Assembly (NCBI RefSeq): GCF_002307475.1
Contig: NZ_NTMH01000040.1
Span: 682,001-746,000, forward strand
Direction: 5' to 3'
DNA from: Pantoea allii
Lineage (GTDB): Bacteria > Pseudomonadota > Gammaproteobacteria > Enterobacterales > Enterobacteriaceae
Length of the DNA: 64,000 nucleotides
Under the pieces are notes generated by a model, which was given only the letters and a program-made list of their open reading frames with translations, did not search any database and had not been told where the DNA came from. Below are positions 52,122 through 60,151 of this stretch, one piece after another (the first letter of the stretch is position 1; the number at the start of each line of letters is the position of its first letter). The position numbers and the translations under genes were made by a program.

Positions 52122-52526
52122 TTAGAATATCCAGCCTGCGTGACGGACAAATTCACGCTGCAACAGGGTGGCCTGTTCCCATTCACCGCAGCGGGCAAGC
52201 TGGTGGCAAAGCTGAGTCAGAGACAGCCTTGCCAGTTGGTAAGCCTGAAGACGAAACAGGCGATCGCGGTCGGGGTTTTGCATTTCGTCCACCAGTCGGT
52301 GGTGAAGTTTGCCCATCGCATGCAGATAACTCTGGTCATCGCCATTTAGCTGGCAGATCTCTGCCATATCCAGGCAGGTATCATTAAACTGACGCAGTTG
52401 CTGAAGGGTACATTCAGCCCGGTTAAGTTTGGCCTGAGCCAGGTAGAAATCGACGGTGAGATCGCGTACCGAAAATCGGTATTCATCAAGTTTATGCTGA
52501 AGCCAGGCGGAAACGGATAACGACAT
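52122..52526 (-). CDS. Fur-box-controlled small protein, unknown function
   Basis: Uncharacterised soluble protein (134 aa), MSLSVSAWLQHKLDEYRF..., predicted almost entirely alpha-helical with no signal peptide or membrane segment. It carries several Cys (AECTL, DTCLD, EICQL, TQLCHQ, ARCGE) and a His pair (KLHHRL), and ends RHAGWIF. I do not recognise a family. ATG 52526 has GAGGCG six bases upstream; an in-frame ATG at 52571 would translate through the Fur box. A promoter (TTGCAA-16-TATGAT, 52584-52557) overlaps a perfect 7-1-7 Fur box, so it should be induced by iron limitation. It is divergent from sufABCDSE, the iron-stress Fe-S assembly operon, and convergent with ydiJ. Confidence 0.85.
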   Translation of the reverse strand: MSLSVSAWLQHKLDEYRFSVRDLTVDFYLAQAKLNRAECTLQQLRQFNDTCLDMAEICQLNGDDQSYLHAMGKLHHRLVDEMQNPDRDRLFRLQAYQLARLSLTQLCHQLARCGEWEQATLLQREFVRHAGWIF

Positions 52527-52545
52527 AACGCGCCTCAATATTGAA

Positions 52546-52560
52546 TGATAATGATTATCA
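52546..52560 (-). promoter_or_regulatory. Fur box
   Basis: TGATAAT-G-ATTATCA: perfect 7-1-7 inverted repeat, extended by outer TGAA/TTCA arms (52542-52566). It covers the -10 of the minus-strand gene that starts at 52526, giving Fur-Fe repression. Relevance for sufA, 355 bases away on the other strand, is less likely but possible. Confidence 0.9.
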
Positions 52561-52571
52561 TATTCATCCAT

Positions 52572-52915
52572 GACGGGATTGCAATCACCCGGGAAGAAAT
52601 TTTTTTCGATTTATCTCACCTGTCGGTATAATCGGAAATAACAATCTGTTTACAAGCCAGAAAGGCGTAACCTATCAATAAGGGCGTTATCCTAAAGTGG
52701 TTATTTAAAAATTCACGAATTATTAACAGGTTACAGCACCGTATTTCGTCCAGCGCTTGCCACTGCAAGCCTGCCTGAAACGACTATGCTTAATAAATGC
52801 GCTGTCAAAAACAGCACCTTATGATTATCCCTGCAAAACAAGAGGTTGAAGTGATTTGTCAGATCACTACCATAGGGGGATAGCCTGAAAAGGTCCGGAC
52901 TCAAGAGGTATCAAC
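52572..52915 (+). promoter_or_regulatory. suf operon upstream region
   Basis: 344 bases between the Fur-box gene and sufA. A good TATAAT at 52627-32 (weak -35 TTTCGA, 17-base spacer) could start a leader of about 280 nt. Palindromes: GCTGT-CAAAA-ACAGC at 52801-52815 and AGTGAT-TTGTCAG-ATCACT at 52850-52868. In E. coli this region binds OxyR, IHF, IscR and Fur; I could not assign these sites with confidence. Confidence 0.5.
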
Positions 52916-53290
52916 ATGTCATCCGTGAATGCAGACTCTTTCTCACCCGACGATTATGTGTGGAAAGGGTTAACGCTGACTGAAACCGCAGCGAAACAAA
53001 TTCTAAATCTGGCCGCAGAAAACCCAGAAGTCAAGGGCCTGCGTTTAGCAATTAAACAATCCGGCTGTGCCGGTTTTGGTTATGTGATGGATCTGGTGAA
53101 GCAGCCAGAAGATGATGATCTGCAGTTTTCCTACTACGGCGCAACGCTGTTTGTGCCGCTTCAGGCAATGCCATTTATCGATGGCACCGAAGTGGACTAT
53201 GTCCGCGAAGGCCTGAATCAGATTTTTAAATTCAATAACCCTAAAGCTCAGCACGCCTGCGGGTGCGGTGAAAGCTTTGGCGTCGAGTAA
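52916..53290 (+). CDS. sufA: Fe-S cluster assembly A-type carrier SufA
   Basis: A-type scaffold/carrier (124 aa) that receives Fe-S clusters from SufBC2D and passes them to apo-enzymes. The three cluster-ligand Cys are present: KQSGCAGFGY near residue 51 and HACGCGESFGVE at the C-terminus. FVPLQAMPFIDGTEVDYVREG and LNQIFKFNNPKA match E. coli SufA. AGAGG precedes the ATG. First gene of sufABCDSE, complete and in the E. coli order. Confidence 0.95.
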   Translation: MSSVNADSFSPDDYVWKGLTLTETAAKQILNLAAENPEVKGLRLAIKQSGCAGFGYVMDLVKQPEDDDLQFSYYGATLFVPLQAMPFIDGTEVDYVREGLNQIFKFNNPKAQHACGCGESFGVE

Positions 53291-53297
53291 GTGAAAT

Positions 53298-54791
53298 ATG
53301 TCACGACACAGCGAAACATCTGACGATGTACAAATGTGGGAAGGTAAGCTCAATTACAAAGAGGGCTTCTTTACCCAATTGCAAACCGAAGAATTTGCCA
53401 ACGGCATCAATGAAGATGTGGTGCGGGCAATTTCGGCTAAGCGTAACGAGCCAGAGTGGATGCTGGAGTTTCGTCTTAAAGCCTTTCGTGCCTGGCTGGA
53501 AATGGAAGAGCCACACTGGCTGAAAGCCCATTACGAAAAGCTTGATTATCAGGATTACAGCTACTATTCCGCGCCATCGTGCGGAAACTGCGATGACACC
53601 TGCGCGTCCGAACCCGGCGCGACTCAGGCATCCGGTAGCGCACCTGCCAGTGATTATCTGACGCAGGAAGTTGAGAACGCGTTTAATCAGTTAGGCGTTC
53701 CGGTACGTGAAGGCAAAGAAGTGGCGGTTGACGCCATTTTTGACTCCGTCTCCGTGTCGACCACCTATCGTGGCAAGCTGGCAGAGCAGGGGATTATCTT
53801 CTGTTCGTTTGGCGAAGCCATCCACGATCATCCCGAACTGGTGAAAAAGTATCTGGGTACCGTGGTGCCACCCAACGACAACTTCTTTGCTGCACTGAAC
53901 TCTGCCGTGGCGTCTGACGGTACCTTCGTCTACATCCCGAAAGGGGTGCGTTGCCCGATGGAGCTGTCGACCTATTTCCGTATCAATGCCGCGAAAACTG
54001 GTCAGTTTGAACGTACGATTCTGATTGCAGATGAAGACAGCTACGTCAGTTATATCGAAGGCTGCTCTGCGCCCGTGCGTGATACTTACCAGCTTCATGC
54101 GGCGGTGGTCGAGGTCATTATTCATAAGAACGCGGAAGTAAAATATTCCACCGTTCAGAACTGGTTCCCGGGTGGCGAAGGCGAGGGCGGTATTCTCAAC
54201 TTCGTGACCAAGCGCGCGCTTTGCGAAGGTGACTACAGTAAAATGTCATGGACCCAGTCGGAAACCGGCTCGGCCATTACCTGGAAATACCCAAGCTGTA
54301 TTCTGCGTGGCGATAACTCGGTGGGCGAATTTTACTCGGTGGCACTGACCAGCGGCCGCCAGCAGGCGGACACCGGTACCAAGATGATCCACATCGGCAA
54401 AAACACCAGGTCGACCATCATCTCTAAAGGTATCTCAGCCGGGAAAAGCCAGAACACCTACCGTGGCCTGGTGAAAATCATGCCCACGGCAACCAACGCA
54501 CGTAACTTTACCCAGTGTGATTCCATGCTGATTGGCCCGGATTGCGGTGCACATACCTTCCCGTATGTTGAAACCCGTAACAATACCGCCCAGCTGGAGC
54601 ACGAAGCGACCACCTCACGTATCGGCGAAGATCAGATGTTCTACTGTCTGCAACGTGGCATCAGTGAAGAAGATGCTATCTCAATGATCGTGAACGGTTT
54701 CTGTAAAGACGTATTCTCTGAGCTGCCGCTGGAATTTGCAGTGGAAGCACAAAAACTGTTAGCCATCAGCCTTGAGCACAGTGTGGGCTGA
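53298..54791 (+). CDS. sufB: Fe-S cluster assembly scaffold SufB
   Basis: Scaffold subunit (497 aa) of the SufBC2D complex. Key residues known from E. coli are conserved: the sulfur-accepting Cys in YIEGCSAPVRD near 256 and the cluster-building Cys in NFTQCDSMLIG near 407. The N-terminal CGNCDDTCASEPG motif is also intact. A third Cys of E. coli (in PYVECRNN) is Thr here; it is not among those reported essential. It starts 7 bases after sufA with a weak ribosome binding site, suggesting coupling. Confidence 0.96.
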   Translation: MSRHSETSDDVQMWEGKLNYKEGFFTQLQTEEFANGINEDVVRAISAKRNEPEWMLEFRLKAFRAWLEMEEPHWLKAHYEKLDYQDYSYYSAPSCGNCDDTCASEPGATQASGSAPASDYLTQEVENAFNQLGVPVREGKEVAVDAIFDSVSVSTTYRGKLAEQGIIFCSFGEAIHDHPELVKKYLGTVVPPNDNFFAALNSAVASDGTFVYIPKGVRCPMELSTYFRINAAKTGQFERTILIADEDSYVSYIEGCSAPVRDTYQLHAAVVEVIIHKNAEVKYSTVQNWFPGGEGEGGILNFVTKRALCEGDYSKMSWTQSETGSAITWKYPSCILRGDNSVGEFYSVALTSGRQQADTGTKMIHIGKNTRSTIISKGISAGKSQNTYRGLVKIMPTATNARNFTQCDSMLIGPDCGAHTFPYVETRNNTAQLEHEATTSRIGEDQMFYCLQRGISEEDAISMIVNGFCKDVFSELPLEFAVEAQKLLAISLEHSVG

Positions 54792-54837
54792 TTGACGCCG
54801 TCACACGCGTTGCCGGAAGCAATGTGAAGGAATAAGC

Positions 54838-55584
54838 ATGTTAAGTATCAAAGATTTACAGGTTAGCGTTGAAGACAAAGCGATTTTACGTGGTCTGAAC
54901 CTTGAGATTAAACCTGGTGAAGTTCACGCCATCATGGGACCAAACGGTTCGGGTAAAAGTACGCTGTCTGCGACCTTAGCCGGCCGTGAAGACTATGAAG
55001 TGACCGGCGGTTCAGTCACCTTTAAGGGCAAAGACCTGCTGGAGCTGGAACCTGAGGAACGTGCAGGCGAAGGCATCTTTATGGCTTTCCAGTACCCGGT
55101 TGAAATTCCCGGCGTCAGCAACCAGTTTTTCCTGCAGACCTCCGTGAATGCGGTGCGCAAATATCGTCAGCAGGACGAGCTGGATCGCTTTGATTTCCAG
55201 GACTTCATTGAAGAAAAAATTGATCTACTGCAGATGCCAGAAGATTTGCTGACGCGTTCCGTTAACGTTGGCTTCTCCGGTGGTGAGAAGAAGCGTAACG
55301 ATATTCTGCAGATGGCCGCACTGGAACCCGATCTGTGCATTCTCGATGAAACCGACTCTGGTCTGGACATTGATGCCCTGAAAATCGTGGCCAACGGCGT
55401 AAACAGCCTGCGCAACGAAAAGCGTGCATTCATTATCGTGACGCACTACCAGCGTATTCTGGATTACATCAAGCCTGACTTCGTGCACGTGCTGTATCAG
55501 GGCAAAATCATAAAATCTGGCGACTTCTCGCTGGTGAAACAGTTGGAGGAGCAGGGCTATGGCTGGCTTACCGACGAAGAGTGA
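54838..55584 (+). CDS. sufC: Fe-S assembly ATPase SufC
   Basis: Soluble ABC-type ATPase (248 aa) that powers conformational changes of SufB-SufD. Walker A GPNGSGKST (35-43), signature VGFSGGEKKRNDILQM near 143, Walker B LCILDETDSGLDIDAL near 168, switch His in IIVTHYQRIL near 203. The unusual Glu-Lys-rich signature (SGGEKKR) is typical of SufC rather than transporters. AAGGAATAAGC precedes the ATG. The 3' end overlaps sufD by 26 bases. Confidence 0.97.
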   Translation: MLSIKDLQVSVEDKAILRGLNLEIKPGEVHAIMGPNGSGKSTLSATLAGREDYEVTGGSVTFKGKDLLELEPEERAGEGIFMAFQYPVEIPGVSNQFFLQTSVNAVRKYRQQDELDRFDFQDFIEEKIDLLQMPEDLLTRSVNVGFSGGEKKRNDILQMAALEPDLCILDETDSGLDIDALKIVANGVNSLRNEKRAFIIVTHYQRILDYIKPDFVHVLYQGKIIKSGDFSLVKQLEEQGYGWLTDEE

Positions 55585-56836
55585 TTCTGCGCTGCAACAG
55601 TGGCACCACCTGTTTGAATCACGCGGTGAAATGCGTTCAATGCAGGCTCAGCAACACTGGCAGCAGCTAATGCGTTTGGGTTTGCCCACCCGCAAACATG
55701 AAAACTGGAAATACACCCCGCTGGATGGCCTGCTGACGCAGCACTTTGTGTTGCCCGACGCGCATGAACTCAGCGCCTCGCAGGTTGACGAACTGGCCCT
55801 GGCGCTGGATGCGATCCGTCTGGTGTTTGTTGACGGTAAATTCCAGCCTGCGCTGAGTACGCGTGATACTGAACTGTTTGAGATTCAGCACAGCGTAGCG
55901 GCCGAACGTCGTGATTTGCCTGCGGCTGTTCAGCCAGAAATTTTCCTGCATCTGACCGAAAGCCTGGCTGAAGAAGTGACCTGTATTCGCCTGGCGCGCG
56001 GAAAGGCGGCAGCACGTCCGCTATATCTGCTGCACATCACCAGCGGCAAAGACGACGGCATGAATACCGTGCATCATCGTCACCATCTGCAACTGGAAGA
56101 GAGCGCTGAAGCTGAAGTGATCGAGCACTTTGTGACGCTGAACGACAGCGCGCATTTTACCGGTGCCCGTTTTACGTTTGCCGTCGCGGACAATGCCCGG
56201 CTCAAGCACACCAAGCTGGCCTTTGAAAGCACCAAAAGCTATCACTTTGCCCATAACGACATCGTCATTAATCGTGATGCGCAAGTCACCAGTACCAGCT
56301 TCTTACTGGGTGCCGGCTTAAGCCGTCACAATACCAGTACGCAGCTCAATGGTGAAAATACTCAGCTGTCCCTGAACAGCCTGGTGCTGCCGGTGAATCA
56401 GGAAGTGGCGGATACCCGCACCTATCTTGAACACAACAAAGGCCACTGCCTGAGTCGTCAGATGCACAAAACCATCGTGCGTGATAAAGGGCGTGCCGTA
56501 TTTAACGGCCATATCAAAGTGGCTCAACATGCGCTGAAAACAGACGGACAGATGACCAATAACAACCTGTTATTAGGCCGTCTGGCAGAAGTCGACACCA
56601 AACCGCAGCTGGAAATTTATGCGGATGATGTGAAGTGCAGCCACGGCGCGACCGTGGGCCGTATTGATGACGAACAGATGTTCTATCTGCGCTCGCGCGG
56701 TATTGATCAGGACGCGGCGCAAACCATGATCATTCATGCCTTTGCTGCCGAGTTGACCGAAACGCTGGAAAACCCGGTGCTGCGACAGGCTGTGCTGCAG
56801 CGCATTGCGCAGCGCTTTCCAGGAGACGACTCATGA
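55559..56836 (+). CDS. sufD: Fe-S assembly protein SufD
   Basis: Paralogue and partner of SufB (425 aa) required for iron entry into the nascent cluster. Conserved: GLPTRKHENWKYTPLDGL near 36, LRHNTSTQLNGE-like SRHNTSTQLNGE, GRAVFNGHIKVAQHALKTDGQMTN (in part), and DDVKCSHGATVGRIDDEQMFYLRSRG (in part) with the functionally important His. The start codon lies inside sufC, after GGAGGAGCAGGGCT, so translation is probably coupled. Its stop overlaps sufS by 4 bases. Confidence 0.96.
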   Translation: MAGLPTKSDSALQQWHHLFESRGEMRSMQAQQHWQQLMRLGLPTRKHENWKYTPLDGLLTQHFVLPDAHELSASQVDELALALDAIRLVFVDGKFQPALSTRDTELFEIQHSVAAERRDLPAAVQPEIFLHLTESLAEEVTCIRLARGKAAARPLYLLHITSGKDDGMNTVHHRHHLQLEESAEAEVIEHFVTLNDSAHFTGARFTFAVADNARLKHTKLAFESTKSYHFAHNDIVINRDAQVTSTSFLLGAGLSRHNTSTQLNGENTQLSLNSLVLPVNQEVADTRTYLEHNKGHCLSRQMHKTIVRDKGRAVFNGHIKVAQHALKTDGQMTNNNLLLGRLAEVDTKPQLEIYADDVKCSHGATVGRIDDEQMFYLRSRGIDQDAAQTMIIHAFAAELTETLENPVLRQAVLQRIAQRFPGDDS

Positions 56837-58059
56837 TGCACTTCGATCTCGAGCGTATCAGGGCGGATTTCCCCGTTCTGAAGCGTGAGGTCAACGGTCA
56901 TCCGCTGGCCTATCTTGACAGCGCGGCCAGCGCACAGCGCCCTTTGTCGGTCATCAATGCCGAAAGTCATTTTTACCAGCACGGCTATGCGGCCGTGCAC
57001 CGTGGTATCCATACGCTCAGCCAGCAGGCGACCAGCGACATGGAAAACGTTCGCGAACAGGCGGCACGTTTTCTCAATGCATCGTCGTCGGAAGAGATCG
57101 TCTTTGTAAAGGGTACGACGGAAGGCATCAACCTGGTCGCGAACAGCTGGGGCGGCAGTCAGCTCCAGCCTGGTGATAATCTGATCATCACCCAGATGGA
57201 ACACCACGCGAATATCGTGCCCTGGCAGATGGTGGCAGAGCGCTGTGGAGCAGAGATCCGGGTACTGCCGCTCACTGACAACGGTGAGCTGGCCCTGGCG
57301 CAACTGGCTGGATTAATTGACAGCCGGACCCGGCTGCTGGCGGTTACGCACGTTTCAAACGTGCTGGGCACCGTAAACCCGGTTAAAGCTATCGTTGCGC
57401 AGGCGAAGGCCGCTGGTCTGGTTACGCTCATTGATGGCGCTCAGGCCGTGATGCATGACAAGGTCGACGTGCAGGATATCGACTGCGACTTCTATGTCTT
57501 CTCCGCCCATAAGCTCTATGGCCCAAATGGTATTGGCGTGCTTTATGGTCGTAAGGCCCTTCTGGATGCGATGCCACCCTGGGAAGGCGGGGGATCGATG
57601 ATTGGTGAAGTGCTGCTGCCCACCGGCACCACCTGGAATACCGCGCCCTGGCGTTTTGAAGCCGGTACGCCAAACACCGGCGGAATCATCGGGCTGGGTG
57701 CGGCGCTGGACTACGTGCAAGCGCTGGGTCTGGATACCATCCATCAGCGCGAAACGGCCCTGATGAACTATGCCCTTGATAAACTCTCATCCGTGCCTGA
57801 TATTCAGATATACGGTCCGCAGCAGCGCGCAGGCGTGATTGCCTTTAACCTTGGCAAACACCACGCGTTTGACGTCGGCAGCTTCCTTGATCAGTACGGT
57901 ATTGCGATTCGTACCGGACATCATTGTGCTATGCCGCTACTGCGCCACTATCAGGTCCCGGCGATGTGCCGCGCGTCGTTCACCTTTTATAACAGTGAAG
58001 AAGAGGTCGATCGTCTGGCGGCTGGGTTGACGCGTATTCATCGTCTGCTGGGCGGTTGA
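56833..58059 (+). CDS. sufS: cysteine desulfurase SufS
   Basis: PLP-dependent cysteine desulfurase/selenocysteine lyase (408 aa) that supplies persulfide sulfur to SufE. PLP Lys is in FSAHKLYGPNGIGVLYG near 228; PLP ring-stacking His in QMEHHANIVPWQM near 125; the active-site Cys in RTGHHCAMPLLRHY near 366. It is a type II desulfurase (short active loop), hence needs SufE. The ATGA overlap with sufD and GGAGACGACTC ribosome binding site define the start. Confidence 0.96.
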   Translation: MMHFDLERIRADFPVLKREVNGHPLAYLDSAASAQRPLSVINAESHFYQHGYAAVHRGIHTLSQQATSDMENVREQAARFLNASSSEEIVFVKGTTEGINLVANSWGGSQLQPGDNLIITQMEHHANIVPWQMVAERCGAEIRVLPLTDNGELALAQLAGLIDSRTRLLAVTHVSNVLGTVNPVKAIVAQAKAAGLVTLIDGAQAVMHDKVDVQDIDCDFYVFSAHKLYGPNGIGVLYGRKALLDAMPPWEGGGSMIGEVLLPTGTTWNTAPWRFEAGTPNTGGIIGLGAALDYVQALGLDTIHQRETALMNYALDKLSSVPDIQIYGPQQRAGVIAFNLGKHHAFDVGSFLDQYGIAIRTGHHCAMPLLRHYQVPAMCRASFTFYNSEEEVDRLAAGLTRIHRLLGG

Positions 58060-58080
58060 GCAGAGTAAACGGAGTGATTA

Positions 58081-58497
58081 ATGGCGACGTTGCCAGAAAA
58101 AGAGAAACTGGTGCGCAACTTCAATCGTTGCGCCAACTGGGAAGAGAAGTATCTGTACATCATTGAGTTGGGTGCCAAACTCCCGGAATCATCTGAAACA
58201 CTGCACCAGCCTGAACATGCCATTACCGGCTGTCAGAGCCAGGTGTGGATCAAAATGACCCCGCAGGCAGATGGCACCATCGGCTTTGAAGGTGACAGTG
58301 ATGCAGCTATTGTTAAGGGATTGATAGCTATCGTATTTAGTCTCTATCAAAATCTGCAACCCGCTGAGATCGTGGCACTGGATGTTCGCCACTGGTTCGG
58401 CGAACTGGCCCTTGTTCAGCACCTCACGCCAACGCGTTCGCAGGGGCTGGAAGCGATGATTAAGGCAATTCGCCATACCGCTCAGAACCTCAGCTAA
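58081..58497 (+). CDS. sufE: sulfur acceptor SufE
   Basis: Accepts persulfide sulfur from SufS and delivers it to SufB (138 aa). The acceptor Cys51 is in HAITGCQSQVWIKM; FNRCANWEEKYLYIIELGAKLP and LTPTRSQGLEAMIKAIR match E. coli SufE. Last gene of the operon, closed by a strong terminator 11 bases on. Confidence 0.95.
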   Translation: MATLPEKEKLVRNFNRCANWEEKYLYIIELGAKLPESSETLHQPEHAITGCQSQVWIKMTPQADGTIGFEGDSDAAIVKGLIAIVFSLYQNLQPAEIVALDVRHWFGELALVQHLTPTRSQGLEAMIKAIRHTAQNLS

Positions 58498-58507
58498 GAT
58501 ACACTCC

Positions 58508-58532
58508 AAAGACGCCATCCGGCGTCTTTTTA
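58508..58532 (+). terminator. terminator of suf operon
   Basis: AAAGACGCC-ATCC-GGCGTCTTTTT: perfect stem, U-tract. Confidence 0.92.
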
Positions 58533-58552
58533 CTATCTGACGAGAAAACCGC

Positions 58553-59515
58553 ATGAAACCTGCTTTGTGTTTAGCCGGTGCATTGCTGCTGACCTGTTTT
58601 GGGCTCTCTGCACCCGTTTTTGCCACGGAATACCCGTTACCGCCACCTGACAGTCGCCTGATAGGTGAAAATGTTCTGACGCAGGTGCCGGATAACAAAC
58701 GCCCGCTGGAAGACATTGCTGCGCGCTACCAGGTGGGCTTGCTGGGGATGTTAGAAGCGAATCCCGGCACCGATCCCTGGTTACCGAAGCCGGGCACCCA
58801 ACTCACCGTTCCGCTACAAATGATTTTGCCGGATACGCCGCGCGAAGGCATCGTGGTTAACATGGCCGAACTGCGTTTGTACTACTATCCGAAAGGCGAA
58901 AACAAAGTCATCGTGTATCCCATTGGCATTGGCCAGTTAGGGATAATGACGCCCATCATGGTGACCAGTATCAGTCAGAAAATCCCCAATCCCACCTGGA
59001 CGCCAACGGCGAATATCCGCAAGCGTTACGCCAAAGAGGGCATCACGCTGCCCGCCGTGTTCCCGGCTGGCCCGGATAACCCTATGGGGCTGCATGCGCT
59101 GCGTATGGCCCGTGGTACGGGGCAGTACCTTATCCACGGCACCAACGCGAACTTTGGTATCGGCATGCGCGTGAGTTCAGGATGCATTCGCTTACGTACT
59201 GAGGATATCGAGGCGCTCTATAATGCAGTGCCGGTTGGCACGCGGGTACAAATTATCAATCAGCCGGTGAAATACAGCGTTGAACCCGATGGTAAACGTT
59301 ATGTCGAGGTGCATCAGCCGCTGTCGCACAGTGAGAAGGATGATCCGCAAACCGCGCCAATCGCGCTCAGTGGTGGCTACAGGACGTTTATGAAAAGCGA
59401 GCAGAGTGACGGGGCATTGATCAAAGCCACCCTGACACGTCGCTCAGGGATGCCTGTACTGGTCAGTGCAGGAGAGCCGGTGCAGAATGAGGCTGCGGTC
59501 TTATCGTCGCCCTGA
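58553..59515 (+). CDS. ldtE: L,D-transpeptidase LdtE (YnhG)
   Basis: Periplasmic YkuD-fold L,D-transpeptidase (320 aa) forming 3-3 cross-links in peptidoglycan. Signal peptide ends at PVFA near 24; a LysM-like segment follows (about 40-90, LEDIAARYQVGLLGMLEANPG in part), then the catalytic domain with HGTNANFGIG and SSGCIRLRTEDI (catalytic Cys near 220). It differs from the Braun-lipoprotein-attaching Ldts (YbiS, ErfK, YcfS) in sequence, though it neighbours lpp, as in E. coli. The C-terminal 60 residues are variable. Confidence 0.92.
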   Translation: MKPALCLAGALLLTCFGLSAPVFATEYPLPPPDSRLIGENVLTQVPDNKRPLEDIAARYQVGLLGMLEANPGTDPWLPKPGTQLTVPLQMILPDTPREGIVVNMAELRLYYYPKGENKVIVYPIGIGQLGIMTPIMVTSISQKIPNPTWTPTANIRKRYAKEGITLPAVFPAGPDNPMGLHALRMARGTGQYLIHGTNANFGIGMRVSSGCIRLRTEDIEALYNAVPVGTRVQIINQPVKYSVEPDGKRYVEVHQPLSHSEKDDPQTAPIALSGGYRTFMKSEQSDGALIKATLTRRSGMPVLVSAGEPVQNEAAVLSSP

Positions 59516-59563
59516 GACGGCTGGAGAGGGGAGCGCGCGAGCCTTGACCGTTGAATAGCAGGC

Positions 59564-59599
59564 AAAAAAAATGGTGCCACAAGGGCACCATTTTTAAAA
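59564..59599. terminator. bidirectional terminator between ldtE and lpp
   Basis: AAAAAAAATGGTGCC-ACAAG-GGCACCATTTTT: symmetric hairpin with A/T tracts on both sides, serving both convergent genes. Confidence 0.92.
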
Positions 59600-59608
59600 C
59601 CAGAACTC

Positions 59609-59845
59609 TTACTTACGGTAAGAGTGAGCCTGGTTGTCCAGACGCTGGTTAGCGCGAGCTGCGTCGTCTTTAGCAGCCTGAACGTCAGAACGCACTGCGT
59701 TCACGTCGTTGCTCAGCTGGTCAACTTTAGCGTTCAGAGTCTGAACGTCTGAAGACAGCTGGTCGATTTTAGCGTTGCTTGAGCAACCAGCCAGCAGAGT
59801 TGAACCCAGAATTACCGCGCCCAGTACCAGTTTAGTACGATTCAT
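59609..59845 (-). CDS. lpp: major outer membrane (Braun) lipoprotein
   Basis: Abundant lipoprotein (78 aa) linking outer membrane to peptidoglycan. Lipobox LLAGC (Cys21), heptad-repeat coiled coil (SSNAKIDQLSSDVQTLNAKV...), and C-terminal YRK whose Lys is cross-linked to murein. Nearly identical to E. coli Lpp; differences are at the extreme N-terminus (NRT) and near the end (NQAHSYRK). The leader and promoter are also strikingly conserved. The ribosome binding site is GAGGG. Confidence 0.97.
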   Translation of the reverse strand: MNRTKLVLGAVILGSTLLAGCSSNAKIDQLSSDVQTLNAKVDQLSNDVNAVRSDVQAAKDDAARANQRLDNQAHSYRK

Positions 59846-59890
59846 TATTTATACCCTCTAGATTGAGTTAATCTCCATGTAGCGTTACAA

Positions 59891-59919
59891 GTATTACACA
59901 AAGCTTTTTAACTTGAGAA
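59891..59919 (-). promoter_or_regulatory. lpp: lpp promoter
   Basis: Minus strand TTCTCA (59919-59914), 17-base AT-rich spacer, TAATAC (59896-59891). The sequence from here to the lpp ATG is nearly identical to the E. coli lpp promoter and leader as recalled. Confidence 0.85.
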
Positions 59920-60100
59920 TAATTTTTTGATAAGAACATGCTTAAACATGATCGTTCGCTCAAAGAAACAGCGAATTGAAGAGGAACGTAAAAAAATTTA
60001 GCTAAAACAGAGAGATTTAATCGGATTAACCTTAATTTTAAGGGCATTTTTATTGTGACTTTAGGCTGAGGTTTTCCAGAATCGTAATTGTTTAGCCAAT

Positions 60101-60128
60101 AAAAAAGCGCCTTTTAAGGCGCTTTTTA
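60101..60128 (-). terminator. terminator of pykF
   Basis: Minus-strand AAAAAGCGCCTT / AAGGCGCTTTTTT stem with U-tract, 24 bases after the pykF stop. Confidence 0.92.
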
Positions 60129-60151
60129 AAAAAGAGGCGTTAAATGCGCTA

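Noticed and set aside
54560..54580. SufB Cys to Thr change (PYVETRNN versus PYVECRNN)
   Set aside because: The sulfur-accepting and cluster Cys (EGCSAPV, QCDSML) are intact, and the changed Cys is not reported as essential.
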